Under the pieces are notes generated by a model. That model was given only the letters and a program-made list of their open reading frames with translations. It was not told the origin of the DNA and searched no databases. Of a stretch of DNA of 64,000 bases, positions 40,986 to 52,117 are shown one piece after another. The stretch is from Prorocentrum cordatum. Its lineage: Eukaryota > Sar > Dinophyceae > Prorocentrales > Prorocentraceae. The translations under genes and the position numbers were made by a program. The stretch's first letter is position 1. The number at the start of each line of letters is the position of its first letter. The stretch lies in the NCBI GenBank assembly GCA_963575745.1, contig CAUYUJ010000951.1:1-64000 (forward strand). Direction: 5' to 3'.

Positions 40986-41151
40986 GTTCCGCGGATCCCC
41001 CCTGGGAATCCCCAACGGCCCCCCCAACGGCCCCCCAACGGCTCCCCAACGGCTGCCCAGACCCCCCTGTGGAGTAATGTGCTGCTCTCTTTTTACACTA
41101 TTAGAAACCTATCAGTCTTCGATGTTAGGTAAAAACACGACTGTCGGCATG

Positions 41152-41203
41152 CTTCGCGAGAGTTGCTGCTGTGAGATGGGCTGGTGGGGATACGCGAAGC
41201 GTA
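41152..41203. other. Inverted GCTTCGCG/CGCGAAGC pair and block shared with 18.63 kb
   Basis: GCTTCGCG (41152-41159) can pair with CGCGAAGC (41196-41203). The stretch GCTGGTGGGGATACGCGAAG, continuing CGT, is also found next to the spliced-leader copy at 18.63 kb. On the minus strand it gives an AG acceptor. No gene is visible beyond a 12-codon frame. Confidence 0.55.
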
Positions 41204-41235
41204 AAGAATAGATATGTTCCAGGGGATAGCTACCG

Positions 41236-41400
41236 CAAACCTAAAAAAAAAAAAATAAAAGAATAAAAAGAAAGTGCATCAGAATCAGCACAATTCATCA
41301 ACGTCTCTATATATTCTAGAATCTATCAGCTAGGCAAAATCATACACTCGTTCTTACAAGGCAGCATCATCATATCATTCATCATCAATTTGTTTTGAGT
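41236..41400. other. A-rich patch with A13 run, no gene
   Basis: An AT-rich block with poly-A at about 41243-41255, preceding the CAT array. The A run could be a retroposition tail. Confidence 0.4.
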
Positions 41401-41692
41401 GAGCCTCCGGCCGAACACTTCGGACGGCGTGTGTGAGAGGCCTCTCCGTTTGAGTCGTCGTCGTCGACGTCGCTCCCCTTTAATGCGTTCCAGCCAAAGG
41501 GAAATCGAGCAACGTCGTTATCGAGTCGAAGGGAAGCCCCCTTCCTTTGAAACCTCCCCCGCCGCGGGAATGGTGGGAGTCCCGGGGGAGGCGGGGAAGG
41601 GGGTCCCGCGGGTTGTGACCCCCGCCCTGGAGGGCAGCACACCTCCCTGGGAGAAACTTTCGGGTCCAGAGCGTCATCGTCGTCGTCCTCGC

Positions 41693-41754
<62 letters not shown>

Positions 41755-41776
41755 GTAGCAGCAGCAGCAGCATCAG

Positions 41777-41817
<41 letters not shown>

Positions 41818-41981
41818 GCATCGTCATCATCACTACCATCATCATCACTACCATCATCAGCATCATCATCAGCATCAGCATCGTCATCGTCATCATCATC
41901 ACCATCATCATTATCGTCAGCATCATCATCACCACCACCATCATCATCATCATGGCCAGCATAATAATCATCATCAACATT

Positions 41982-42062
<81 letters not shown>

Positions 42063-42265
42063 TTCATCTTCATCCTCATCATCGTCATCGTCAACATCAT
42101 AAGAATCATCAGCATCATCAGCAGCATCGTCATCATCATCAGCATCATCAACCATCATCCTCATCATCACTCTCATCTTCATGACCATCATCATGATCGT
42201 TGTCGTCACCGTCGTCTTTCATCGTTGCCATCATCACCACCATCACCACCACCACCAACGTCGTC
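41693..42265. repeat. (CAT)n trinucleotide tract, about 570 bp
   Basis: CAT/ATC repeats with CAG, CGT and CAC interruptions. Translations (poly-Asp, poly-Met, poly-His, poly-Ile) are artefacts. Confidence 0.95.
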
Positions 42266-42836
42266 GTCGTCGTCGTCGACGTCTCCATTCAGGGTCGGCG
42301 GCACCGGCCGTAGGGCCTTCGCGATTATTCTTCAGAAATGACATGTCAACAACAAACAACAACAAACAGAGTCCGGGCCACAGAATCCTACTTTCCCCAC
42401 GCACCCACGAATGGTGCAAGACCGCTCGGCCCCCTTACCCTGATGAGCGACGATAGGAAAAGGAGTTGTCGATGGAGGTGGGCGACGACAACGAGGGGGT
42501 TCGTAAATCATGGCCCGAGGCACGTGCGCGAACGAATGATCACGGCCTAGGGCCAGGGACGTATTGAGTGAGAGAATATGGGGGGGGGGGCTGACATCCG
42601 GGAAGGTATCATGGCCCCGGCCATGAGGTCCACCCGAAAACGGACGTCCTGCCAGGAGGACGACTGCCTTGTAGACGACCAACAAAGCTTATTTCCAAGA
42701 TCCACAGGCCCCGCCGTCAGCCTTGGGAGCCGCCGCGCCACCGCCGCCGTCTGCGGAGGTGGCCGGGCTGCCCCGCTGCGGGTCCTGGGAAGGGGCAGCG
42801 CTGAGAGGAAGAGGAACGAAAATACAGGGATCGACC
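42266..42836. other. Unique spacer, no gene recognised
   Basis: Contains the dispersed word GGGTCGGCGGCACCGG at about 42293 and a run of ten G at about 42580. Confidence 0.4.
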
Positions 42837-42962
42837 TGAACAGTGATTTTCGCTCTCGTTTTGTTTTTGTTGTTCCCTCGTTTTGTCTTCAAACCACCTT
42901 TTCTGCAAAACGAAATCAAAACGAAAACGGCACATAAAATCGCCGAAACACCGTTTTGGTCG
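42837..42962. repeat. Dispersed GTTTT element, copy 2
   Basis: Best-conserved partner of 22617-22745. It starts TTTTCGCTCTCGTTTTG and ends AACACCGTTTTGGTC. Confidence 0.7.
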
Positions 42963-43910
42963 ACCCCTTCGAGAATATGCAAGACCCCATACGTCGGCAT
43001 TGGCATACGAACACGCCACTGGAATCGAACGGTCATGCGAATAAAAAGAGGATGCAAGAATGGCAAAACCGCGAGGAGTATGACCAGTACCTGCCTGGAC
43101 CCGCATACGCTCCCAGCAACTGAGGTATTGACTCCCCCAACAAATCGAAATAGCCACGTTCGGAGTACGACCAGCGGCACAGTGGATTTGCGGATTTCAT
43201 GGGTATACGGATAGCTAGATAAACGCGGACCATTTCGCATGATATGGAATTGATATGTATCGAACACGATGTAGCGATAATATTGGAAGCCCGCGACACC
43301 GACAAACAATTACAACTACGAATTCAGCACATCACGATGAGACCTCCACGATCAAGTCCAAGCGAACCAAGAGCACGCTTAGGAAAGCTGGGAGGACAAC
43401 GTTGAGGGCCAAGTACGGCACGAGAAGGCCAAGACAACGGAGAAAGTGGATGCGCAAACGCAGGTCGTGAACAAGCGCTGCGACAAGACAGATACATTGA
43501 AAACTGCCCACACGGCCCAGCGCTAGCCGGGCGACGACTAGGCAGCGAAGCACGATGGAGCCCGAAGAAGTGGCCACATACCGAACACGGTTAGCGAAAG
43601 AGGAAGCTGTAAAACTTGACCTCATTCGAGTAAGAAGATGCTCGTCTTCATCAGCCTGATCCTGCCCATCCTCCTATCTGCATCGCCGCCCCTGTCCCCC
43701 CGCAGGGAAAGAATGTCCCTGTTCACTGATAGGAATATCACCTGACTCCCCTTGCCATGTAGCCCCTGCCACCTACTGCTGAGTGCAAACGGCATTCCAT
43801 AGTCTCACGCATTCAATGCTATCGTGACTACTTGCTGCGCTCAGAGCTCCTGCTCTGCGGGGTTTAAAGCGTCTACACATGCTGCGCAGAACGGAAGTGA
43901 CGACTGAGCA
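42963..43910. other. Lower-GC unique region, no gene recognised
   Basis: About 950 bp of more balanced composition. Plus-strand pieces such as NREEYDQYLPGPAYAPSN (near 43070) and ELICIEHDVAIILEARDTDK (near 43245) look protein-like, but they lie in different frames separated by stops. This may be a decayed coding element. Confidence 0.4.
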
Positions 43911-43914
43911 AATC

Positions 43915-44430
43915 CCTTCTGAGAGGAGCAGGAAGAGGAGCAGGAGGAGGAAAAGGAGGAAAAGGAGGAGGAGGAGGAGGAGGAGAAGGAGAGGAGAGAG
44001 GAGAAAGGAGGAGGAGGCGGAGGAGGAGGAGGACGAGGAGGAGGAGAGAGAGGGAAGGGAGAGGGCGAGAGCGAGAGGAGGAGGAGGATGAGGAGGAGGG
44101 GGAGGAGGGGGAGGAGGATGAGGAAGGAGAGGAGAGAGGAGGAGGAGGAGTAGTGAGTATGAGGAGGGTAGGATGGAGGGAGGTGAGGAGGGAGAGGAGG
44201 AGAGGAGTAGGAGAAGGAGAGGAGAGTGAGAGGAGAGAGAGGAGTAGGAGAGGAGAGGAGAGGGGAGGAGTAGGAGAGGAGGATAGGAGAGTGTAGAGGA
44301 GCAGGGAGGAGAGGAGAGTAGAAAGGAGAGGAGTCAGCTAGGTAGAGGAGAGCAGAGATGAATTAGGAAAGAGGTAGGAGAGTAGAGATCGTAGAGAAGT
44401 TGAGAAGGTGTAAAAGGCCAGTAGGAAGGA
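43915..44430. repeat. (GGA)n purine tract decaying rightwards
   Basis: GGA repeats grading into GAGAGTAGGAG variants. Confidence 0.9.
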
Positions 44431-46060
44431 AGAGGATACGACATACGACGGCGACGGACCGTCAGGTAGGAGGGAGGAAAGGAGGAGCTGGAGACGTCAC
44501 TGCTCGGAGGAGGCAGCTAGCACTGGCCCGGTACATGCGGACCGGCTCTGCCTCGTAGCGCGTCCTCTGGCAGTCTACATCCGCAACGCTCACGGCGCGC
44601 GCTTCTGCGCCCCCTGATGAAAAGCAATAAAAATTCCCCGAACCCTTTGGGAGGGTACCTAAGTTTCGGATGGAACCCCACGCCGTTCGGGGTAGGACTA
44701 AGTTCTACAAATGTATCAAGTCAACCACCCAGAGTTGCTTTCCCCTAATGGAAGACGTGGATACCTAAAAGTGTAGGCCTACGTCCCCTTCATTGTGTTC
44801 TAGGGGTATGTGTTCTCTTGTGCTCAGTGACCTGAGTCCTGGAAGCAGGGTGTCCACGCGACCCGTCGCCACTGCGCCAGCCGCGGGTCGGGCGTCTCCG
44901 GCGGCCATGACCTGGCCGCCGCCACCTCCGCGAAGAACTCCGCCTCCGCCGCCTCGGGTGCAACCCCCGGGTGTGAACGCCATGCCACGCGCCCCATCAC
45001 GAGCGACGAACCTGTCCATGTCCATAACCCCGCGGTCTGGACACCGAGGCGCGACCCCACGGACACGCGATCCCGTGGATGCGTTCCGCTCGGAGCATCT
45101 GCGCAAAGCCGGCCTGCGTGCGCGGGGTCGAGGCCAGGAAGTCCAGAGCGCGAGGCCGTGGGTGCGGTATGGGCGCGCTTCACAGCCGAGCGGGCGACTG
45201 CTGGACAAGCTCGCACGGATCATTCGGTGAGGAGCCCGGACCCCCTTGCTCTGCATGCTCCGCGACACGCTGGGAGGAGCTGGGGCAGGTGTTGTCGGCC
45301 CCCCCAAGCAAGCAGGTGGCCAAGGGGCCTGCTAGAAGCGATGGGCCTGCCTCAGCAGAGGTCCCAGGCTTCAAGGGAGGCTTCGCGTAAGACAGGCCTG
45401 CAGGCCGCACCCCCCAGCGGCCCTCGACGCTCGGCCGACGCTGGAGACGGGGGCACGGTGTGGCGCCCTCGTGTGCTGGACGGCGAGCCGCGCCCCGGCG
45501 GCCCGCCCCAGAGCACCCCGTGGTCAGCCGCCCTCCCCCCCCCCCACACCCGCTGCGTGCGCACCTGTGCCACAGAAGTAGGTACGCAGACACCCTCCGA
45601 CGAACTTCGCGTGTACCTTCAGGGAGGGGACGGCGTAGAAAGCCGCTGGCTCTGAGTGGTGATCTATGCACCGCCACCCTCCCCTGAAGCAAGTCCAGTG
45701 GAGCAATCCAGTGGAGGGTGTCTGTGCACATGTGTTTGTGGCGGAGCACCCCTCCCCGCGCAAATGGGGACCGAGTGGACGGGGTCCACCGGCCCCGTCT
45801 GCTCGAAGGCCTGGAGCACTCCTCCCCTCCCTCTTCCGCTCGCCCGCTGGCGCGGGTGGCCACATCTCCCCGGCACTCCACCCCGATCCTACAACCGCCC
45901 ACGGCGACAGCAAAACCGAAAACCGACCGAAACCGACAGGGCGCAGGCGACGCGGCAGCCGACACAACAGCCGACCGAACCGAACCGACCAACGCGACCG
46001 ACTGCGACGCGAACACCTTGCTTGAACAGGGACTCGCCGTCCCAGCATTCTCGTAGGCCC
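44431..46060. other. GC-rich non-repetitive region, no gene recognised
   Basis: About 1.6 kb. The minus strand has open frames at 44765-45307 (Gly-rich, including VMDMDRFVARDGARGMAF) and 45180-46190. High GC makes long frames likely by chance and no domain is recognised. AATAAA-like text at about 44627 is not a reliable signal in dinoflagellates. Confidence 0.4.
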
Positions 46061-46061
46061 A

Positions 46062-46212
46062 CCACAACATGGTATTAGAACAGAAGATTGTTAGAACAAA
46101 AAACAACGACTCATGTATCAACAAAAAGACCGTGTTAGAACATCCCGTGTAAAACAATAACGGGGTCCTAGAACATCTCGTGCAAACCACAGAAGGTTCT
46201 TAGAAGGTTCTT
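46062..46212. repeat. Short repeats of TTAGAACA type
   Basis: TTAGAACA/CTAGAACA words recur about five times (near 46074, 46090, 46134, 46167, 46200) with TCTCGTGCAAAC/TCCCGTGTAAAA partners. AT-rich relative to its flanks. Confidence 0.6.
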
Positions 46213-46495
46213 TGGTGAGGCTATGGGCAAGCCAGGGCGCTTCGCCACTGCTCTCACTTGGATCCCCCCCCCGGCCTCGAGCTCCTCGCCTGCCTGCTCC
46301 CCTCCCCTCCCCCTTCAGCTCGACCGTGGGCGCGGGGGCGGGTGGTCGAGCCGAGAGGCACAGACGCCGCCGCTCCCCGGACCTCTCCCCGGGACGCGCC
46401 CCGACCCGCACCGCGCGGAGAGCCCGGCCGTGACGACGAGGGCCCACCAGCACGAGCAGCGGCGTCGGCACCAGGGCTCGACCGAGACAGTGGCT

Positions 46496-46590
46496 TCCGT
46501 GTTCCTGTTGCTATCGTCTTCTCTCGTCCTGCTGCCCGACGAAACCAGGGCCAAAACGGCCCACGAGACCGCTCTACAGAGCACCTGATC
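46496..46590. repeat. Dispersed GTTTT element, distant copy 3
   Basis: Retains CGTCTTCTCTCGTCCTGC, GACGAAACC..GG and CCAAAACGGCCCACGAGACC. The sequence is GC-shifted but collinear with copy 1. Confidence 0.45.
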
Positions 46591-46629
46591 GGCACCTTCT
46601 CCTCCCCCGGGGGCGCACCTCCTCGGGAC

Positions 46630-46770
46630 TCCGCCCCGATCCCCGGCGGCCTCGAGCTCCCCGTCGGCCTGCTCCGCGCGCCGGCACCGCTCGGCGACCA
46701 TCTCGTCCCACCTGCGCCGCAGCTCCGGGTCGACGCCCGACTGGCAGATCGTGCTCCGCACAGGCGGCGC
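46630..46770 (-). other. Helix-rich coding-like island
   Basis: The minus strand encodes CQSGVDPELRRRWDEMVAER followed by CRRAEQADGELEAAGDRGG, a charged amphipathic segment. It lies immediately upstream, in that sense, of the GTTTT element. No family assigned. Confidence 0.35.
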
Positions 46771-46799
46771 GGGGAGGGGCGGGGAGCCCAGGCGGCAGC

Positions 46800-47935
46800 T
46801 CATGGCCAGAGCCTGGGAGGAGGAGGGCACCAGCTGTACGCCTGCACGGACCCTGGCCAGGGCCAGCCCTGGATCGGCGCACAGTCCTCGTGCTGCCACG
46901 GGGAGCGCTGAGCACCTGCAGCGAGGAGCTTCCGTTCGGCCACGGCGAGCCTCGGCCACGAGCAGCCTTCCCCCACACAGGTCGATCCCAGGCACGGCCC
47001 GGCAACCGGACCGAGCCCCTCCTGAGCACACCGCGGTCCTTCCTTCGGCGTCTTGCCTGGTGAACGTTTTCTTATTCGGCGTTTCGGCATTGGGCGGAAG
47101 GGGGGGGGAGGGGGGGGTCTACCTCCGGACCTCTGCTTTATGCGACTGTTTGGAACCCATGGGAGAGACTCCGCCCGCTTGAAGCAGGCGCCAAAAACCA
47201 CAGAGATCTACACCATGGGGGCGGGGAGGAGGCGCGAGGGCACGCGCCGATCGGCAAAGCAGGGAATCAGAAAACGATGGCCTGTGTACGGTGTACGCCC
47301 CCTTGGCCTGGCCAGGGAAGCGCAGGCCTTGGTCCTGGGCGCAGCGTCGGCCCGGCCAGGGCCGGGGCGGGTGCACAGCTGGCGCCCTCCGAGGGAAGGC
47401 CAGGGCGGGGGCGCGTCCGCGGGGGCGGCCGCGCAAGCTGCGAAGGGCCCGTGGCGGGGAGGGTGGGCCAGCAGAGCGGCAGTCGGAGGGCATCAACTTT
47501 GGGACGCACAGGGACAGACTATAGCACTACACGTCCTCCTTGGCGGCGCGCGCGTCCGGCCCGAACACCTATGGCCTACCCGCCTTGTGGTACAGATCGT
47601 TTCCCGAGCGGTGTGGCCAGAAAGCGCCCGCCAAGACGCATATGCTGTACGGTTTCTCGGCGCGCGCGTCGCCCCCTGGGGGTGGCGGCGCACACAGAGT
47701 CTTGGCATGCTGGGGCGACGCCGAAACCACAACACCCCCGAGGCCCAGGAGGAGTGCACACGCCTCCCTGGCCAGGCCTGCGGGGCGCGCGCGCCGATCC
47801 CGGGCCCGGCTTTGGCCTGGCCGGGGCCGGTGCGGGTGCACAGCCGGCGCCCCCCTCCGAGGAGAGGGGCGCGGCGGGGGGCGTGCCGCCAACGGGGGGC
47901 GGCCACGCGCGAGCTGCAGGGAGGCCAGTGAGGAG
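46800..47935. repeat. GC-rich repeated blocks, two direct and one inverted copy
   Basis: Blocks at about 47290-47470 and 47757-47935 share GGTGCACAGC.GGCGCCC and CCTGGCC.GGGCCGG strings in direct orientation. A block at about 46815-46885 (GGAGGGCACCAGCTGTACGC, CCTGGCCAGGGCCAGCC) is the same element inverted. Long open frames on both strands are GC-driven. No gene. Confidence 0.5.
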
Positions 47936-48112
47936 GAGGAGGAGGAGGAGGAGGAGGAGGCTGAGGAGGAGGAGGAGGAGGAGGAGGAGGGAGAGGAGGA
48001 GGAGGAGGAGGAGCGAACGTCCCCTGGGAGGAGGAGGAGGAGGAGGGAGGAGGAGGAGGAGGAGGAGGAGGAGGAGGAGGAGGAGAGGGAGGAGGAGGGG
48101 GGGCAGGGAGGA
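47936..48112. repeat. (GGA)n purine tract
   Basis: GGAGGA repeats with one GCGAACGTCCCCTG interruption. Confidence 0.95.
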
Positions 48113-48424
48113 CGGCCGGGCGGCGAGAGCTGCACACATCTGCTGCTCGCAGGCGCTCAGGCCGCAGACCCACCTGCAGCCAAGGATGTGCCGGGCGCTG
48201 AGGCCAGAGCCGTGTCCAGTGCCAAGCAGGGGTGCGGCTGGCGGCGCGGAGGCGAGAGCACCATGCCGAGAGCAACGTTCTGGGGAGGTATACGGCCCCT
48301 CCCGTGCCCCAGACCTGGCCAAGGTCGGCGCGTTCCCCCAAAACGCAAGCCACCCCACCCCCAACACGGTGGAGATCGACCGACAATTCAGGCAGCGCCA
48401 GAAAATATGCGTGCGTAACTGTAT
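48113..48424. other. Non-repetitive GC-rich spacer, no gene recognised
   Basis: A plus-strand frame reads through but has no recognisable motif. Confidence 0.4.
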
Positions 48425-48800
48425 GTGTATACATATGTATGTATATATAAACATATATATATATATGTGCGTGATTATGTACAACTGTAGTTATGTAATA
48501 TAACATATCTAAATATGTTGGTGTACATGTGTATACACACGAACAAACAATCCAACGAACGAACAAACCAACATACATACACACATACATACAGGCAGAC
48601 AGACATGCATACATACATACATACATACAGACAACCATGCATGCGTGCATACATACATACACACATACATGCATACATACATACGTGCATGCATGCCTCA
48701 TACATACGTGAATCACCACATACATACATACATACATACATACATACATACATACATACATCCATACAGACAGACAGACAGACAGACAGACTGACTGACT

Positions 48801-48848
<48 letters not shown>

Positions 48849-49190
48849 CACACATACATACATACATACATACATACATACATACATACATACATACATA
48901 CATACATGCATGCATGCATGCATACATGCATGCATGCATGCAAGCATACATACACCTATACATATACACACCTATATGCAAACATACATACACGCATACA
49001 TACGTACATGCATGCATATGTACGTATATACATGCATGCATCCATACATACATATATACATGCATGCGCCCATACATACATTCATGCATGCAGACATACA
49101 AACATATATACACATTCATACACACATGCCTACAAACATGCATGCATACATACGTACATACATATATGCATACATACCTACATCGGAGGT
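48425..49190. repeat. (ACAT)n tetranucleotide satellite with (ACAG)n block
   Basis: CATA/CATG/TACA tetramers, with an (ACAG/GACT)n block at about 48768-48848. Frames give HTYIHTYIHT or YVCMYVCMYV repeats, which are artefacts. Confidence 0.95.
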
Positions 49191-49316
49191 TGGGGGGTGA
49201 GATCGAAGTGGAACGAAGAGCCCCCATACCGGGAAATCGATTTCGGTTTCGTGTTCGTGCCGTGCGTGCGGGCGAGGCGAAGCTGCGTGGGCGGAAGAGA
49301 GAAAATTCTCCTGTGG

Positions 49317-49536
49317 CTGGGCCGCGGCTGGGCCAAAAGGTTCTCCGCCCGGCAACCGGTGGCGCGCGGTGTCCCGCCGGTGTCCCGCTGGTGTCCCGCT
49401 GGAGTCCCGCCAGTGTCCCGTCGTGGCTGGGCCGCGGCCGGACCAAAAGGTTCTCCGCCCGGCAACCGGTGGCGCGCGGTGTCCCGCCGGTGTCCCGCCG
49501 GTGTCCCGCTGGTGTTCCGCCGGTGTCCCGTCGTTG
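49317..49536. repeat. 110-bp tandem duplication containing 11-bp GTGTCCCGCCG repeats
   Basis: The two copies start CTGGGCCGCGGC at 49317 and 49427. Each ends in four to five 11-bp GTGTCCCGC(C/T)G units. Confidence 0.9.
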
Positions 49537-49552
49537 TCCCGTGGTGTCCCGT

Positions 49553-50060
49553 GGTAGGATCGACAGTGAGATCGATAGTGAGATCGATAGTGAGATCGAT
49601 AATGAGACCGATAGTGAGATCGATAGTGAGATCTATAGTGAGAGATCGATAGTGACATCTATAGTGAGAACGATCGTGATATCGATAGTAAGATCGGTAG
49701 AGAGATCGATAGTGAGATCGATCGAGTGGGATCGATAGCGAGATCGATAGTTGAATCGATCGTGAGGTGAATACTGAGATCGAAATCGAGATCGATAGTG
49801 AGATCGACAGCGAGATCGATAGTGGGATCGATAGTGGGATGAATAGCGAGATCGACAGTGAGATCGATTGTGTCGCGGCGGTGTCCCATCGGTGTCCCGT
49901 CGGTGTCCCGTGGTTTCACGTGCTGAGATCGATAGTGGTATCGATAATGATATCGATAGTTAGATCGATGAGACCGATAGTGAAAACGATATTGAGATCG
50001 ATAGGACGATCGATACTGAGATCGACTGCCAGCTCAACAGTGATATCGATATTGAGGCTC
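49553..50060. repeat. 12-bp minisatellite (GATCGATAGTGA)
   Basis: About 40 units with drift. It is interrupted at about 49868-49920 by GGTGTCCC(A/G)TC repeats like those just upstream. Each unit brings a GATC and usually an ATCGAT site. The frame reads (EIDS)n, an artefact. Confidence 0.95.
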
Positions 50061-50129
50061 TTCACACCAAGGCTCTTAACACCAAGGCTCTCAAGAATGA
50101 AGGGTGCCATGAACCATCTCGGGCAACTT

Positions 50130-50175
50130 TCCTCCTCCTCCTTCTTCTCCTCCTCCTCCTCCTCCTCCTCGCGAC
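50130..50175. repeat. Short (TCC)n tract
   Basis: About 45 bp of CTCCTC repeats. Confidence 0.9.
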
Positions 50176-50272
50176 TCGAGGTGCCCTGGGGGGCACCAGC
50201 CGGGCGCTCGCCTCTCTGGAAACATCGTGCCACGCTGACGCCCTTCAGTGGCAGCGGCGCGCGCGCGGGCTC

Positions 50273-50467
50273 ATGGCTCCCGTTGACAAGATGCCGAAGC
50301 CAGAGCTCATGAAATACGCTGCTTCCCTGGGAGTGGCCACTCGGAAGCCAGGAACGAAGGTATATCGGAGAGCTGCCGGTGTGCGGGCGGACTGCAAGGC
50401 GCGGGAGGCGCGCGGTGGCCCCCTCCCCCCCCCCCACCTCCTTATCACCCGCAGGGTGGTCGTATAG
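50273..50467 (+). CDS. Conserved SAP-like motif protein fragment
   Basis: ATG at 50273 begins MAPVDKMPKPELMKYAASLG, continuing VATRKPGTKVYRRAAGVRAD and CKAR, then a low-complexity tail to a TAG at 50465. The ELxKYAxxLGVxTRxxGTxxxR..xxxRxDC pattern is familiar from dinoflagellate repeat-associated proteins and resembles a SAP-type helix-turn-helix DNA-binding motif; that assignment is inference. The frame is also open upstream through ETSCHADALQWQRRARGL, so the ATG may not be the start. The fragment is short, lies between TCC and ACAT arrays, and is probably a relic or single exon. Confidence 0.45.
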   Translation: MAPVDKMPKPELMKYAASLGVATRKPGTKVYRRAAGVRADCKAREARGGPLPPPHLLITRRVVV

Positions 50468-50469
50468 GT

Positions 50470-50785
50470 ACATATATCCATACATACATACATACATACA
50501 TACATACATACATACATACATACATACATACATACATGCATACCTGCATACATGCATACATGCATACATGCCTGCATGCATACATGCATACATGCATACA
50601 TGCATACATGCATACATGCATACATGCATACATGCATGCATGCATGCATGCATACATACATACATACGTACATACGTACATACGTACATACGTACATACG
50701 TACATACGTACATACATACATACATACATACATGCATGCATGCATGCATGCATGCATGCATACATACATACATACATACATGTAT
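50470..50785. repeat. (ACAT/GCAT)n tetranucleotide satellite
   Basis: CATACATACATG arrays with GTACATAC variants. Confidence 0.95.
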
Positions 50786-51323
50786 ACCTATATGAGCGGT
50801 GGCGTATCAAAATAAATAGATATATGAATGTGTGTTTGTTTGTCCTCATCCACCCTGAAGGAGCAGAAGCAGAAGCGTCTCTTCTAGAAGCCCCCGCCAC
50901 CGCCACACAGAGAAAGCCTCCCAGCTACCCAACTGATGGGAAGGGGAATCCACGGCGCTCGTGGTTCAGCAGCGGAGCACGCCCGCTGACCGAACAAATC
51001 GCCTCTGAGGTCATCCGCTGTGCAGCGGGAGAGTGGAATGCAGCACCCGCCCAGGAGTCGCTCCTGCAGCGCAATTCGCAGGCAGGGCTGCCTGCCTCCC
51101 TCCCCCCGCTTCGACCTCTTGTGCAGGACAGCTCGCTGTTGGAGCTAGCTGCGGGTAGCCGCAATCGGGCTGTGTATCGTAACACGTCCTTCCTGGTCCT
51201 CCTCCAACCTCTCCCTCCTCGTGCTCCCTGAAGCCTGGGCGTCACAATTAAATTCCATAGCGGAGCGAACCTTCACACAGAGCACGGCATCGCTACTGCG
51301 TGTGAGGTGTCCAACCAGCTGAA
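50786..51323. other. Unique region, no gene recognised
   Basis: A plus-strand frame runs to a TGA near 51231 and includes LTEQIASEVIRCAAGEWNAA; a minus frame includes VIQLVGHLTRSSDAVLCVKV. Neither is recognised. Confidence 0.4.
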
Positions 51324-51660
51324 TCACCTTGGATGACAACCGGATCTAGTGGTTACTAGCTTCTGCTGCGGTCTGATAGCAGCAAGAGATTGTGGGGGTA
51401 TGGCAAAGAGAATACAAAAATATGGCATTACTGCATCCTCGAGAGCCTTTTCAAAAAGTTGGGAATGCGACATCCACTGCAACTGCTGGAATGTCCTAGA
51501 AATTAGAAAAAATCCGTCCGCGGCCAGCTCTTCGGCTGTGAGACACGGCGCAGCTACCCGATACACGCTCCAATCGCAGTCCGCCACCGTTGCTACGGCA
51601 CTTCGGGGAGTGTTAGGCAGCTTGTCGGTTGAATCAGAGGGGTTCCCACGTCCTGGACGC
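51324..51660 (-). CDS. Hypothetical open frame, possible exon
   Basis: The minus frame is open for about 110 codons outside simple repeats and looks protein-like: VADCDWSVYRVAAPCLTAEE, then LAADGFFLISRTFQQLQWMS, then FEKALEDAVMPYFCILFAIP. It has no ATG before the motif-bearing part and enters a GGA tract on its 5' side, so the start is unresolved. A stop follows near 51324. The opposite strand is also partly open, which lowers confidence. No family recognised. Confidence 0.35.
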
Positions 51661-51664
51661 ACCC

Positions 51665-51719
51665 CACTCCTCCTCCTCCTCCTCCTCCTCCTCCTCCACC
51701 TCCTCCTCCTTCTCCTCCC

Positions 51720-51800
<81 letters not shown>

Positions 51801-51897
51801 GAGCATCATCAGCATCATCCTCAGCCTCATCCTCCACCCCCTCTTCCTCCTCCTCCTCCTCCTCCTCCTCCTCATCATCATCATCATCAGCAGCAGC

Positions 51898-51936
<39 letters not shown>

Positions 51937-51961
51937 GCATCAGCATCAGCATCAGCATCAG

Positions 51962-51993
<32 letters not shown>

Positions 51994-52085
51994 GCATCAT
52001 CATCATCATCGTCGTCATAATCATCATCAGCATCATCATCGTCCTCCTCCTTCTCCTCCTCCTCCTCCTTCTCCTCCTCCTCATC

Positions 52086-52117
<32 letters not shown>

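Noticed and set aside
44600-44800. Possible small structured RNA gene near ATGAAAAGCAATAAAAATTC
   Set aside because: No tRNA cloverleaf, 5S internal control region or snRNA Sm site could be traced by eye.
48425-49190. Tyr/Met/Val/Cys-rich proteins (YVCMYVCMYV)
   Set aside because: Direct translation of ACAT tetramers; a tetramer array gives the same periodic peptide in every frame.
49369-49560. CRISPR-like array of short repeats
   Set aside because: The 11-bp units abut directly with no unique spacers, and the host is eukaryotic. It is a minisatellite.
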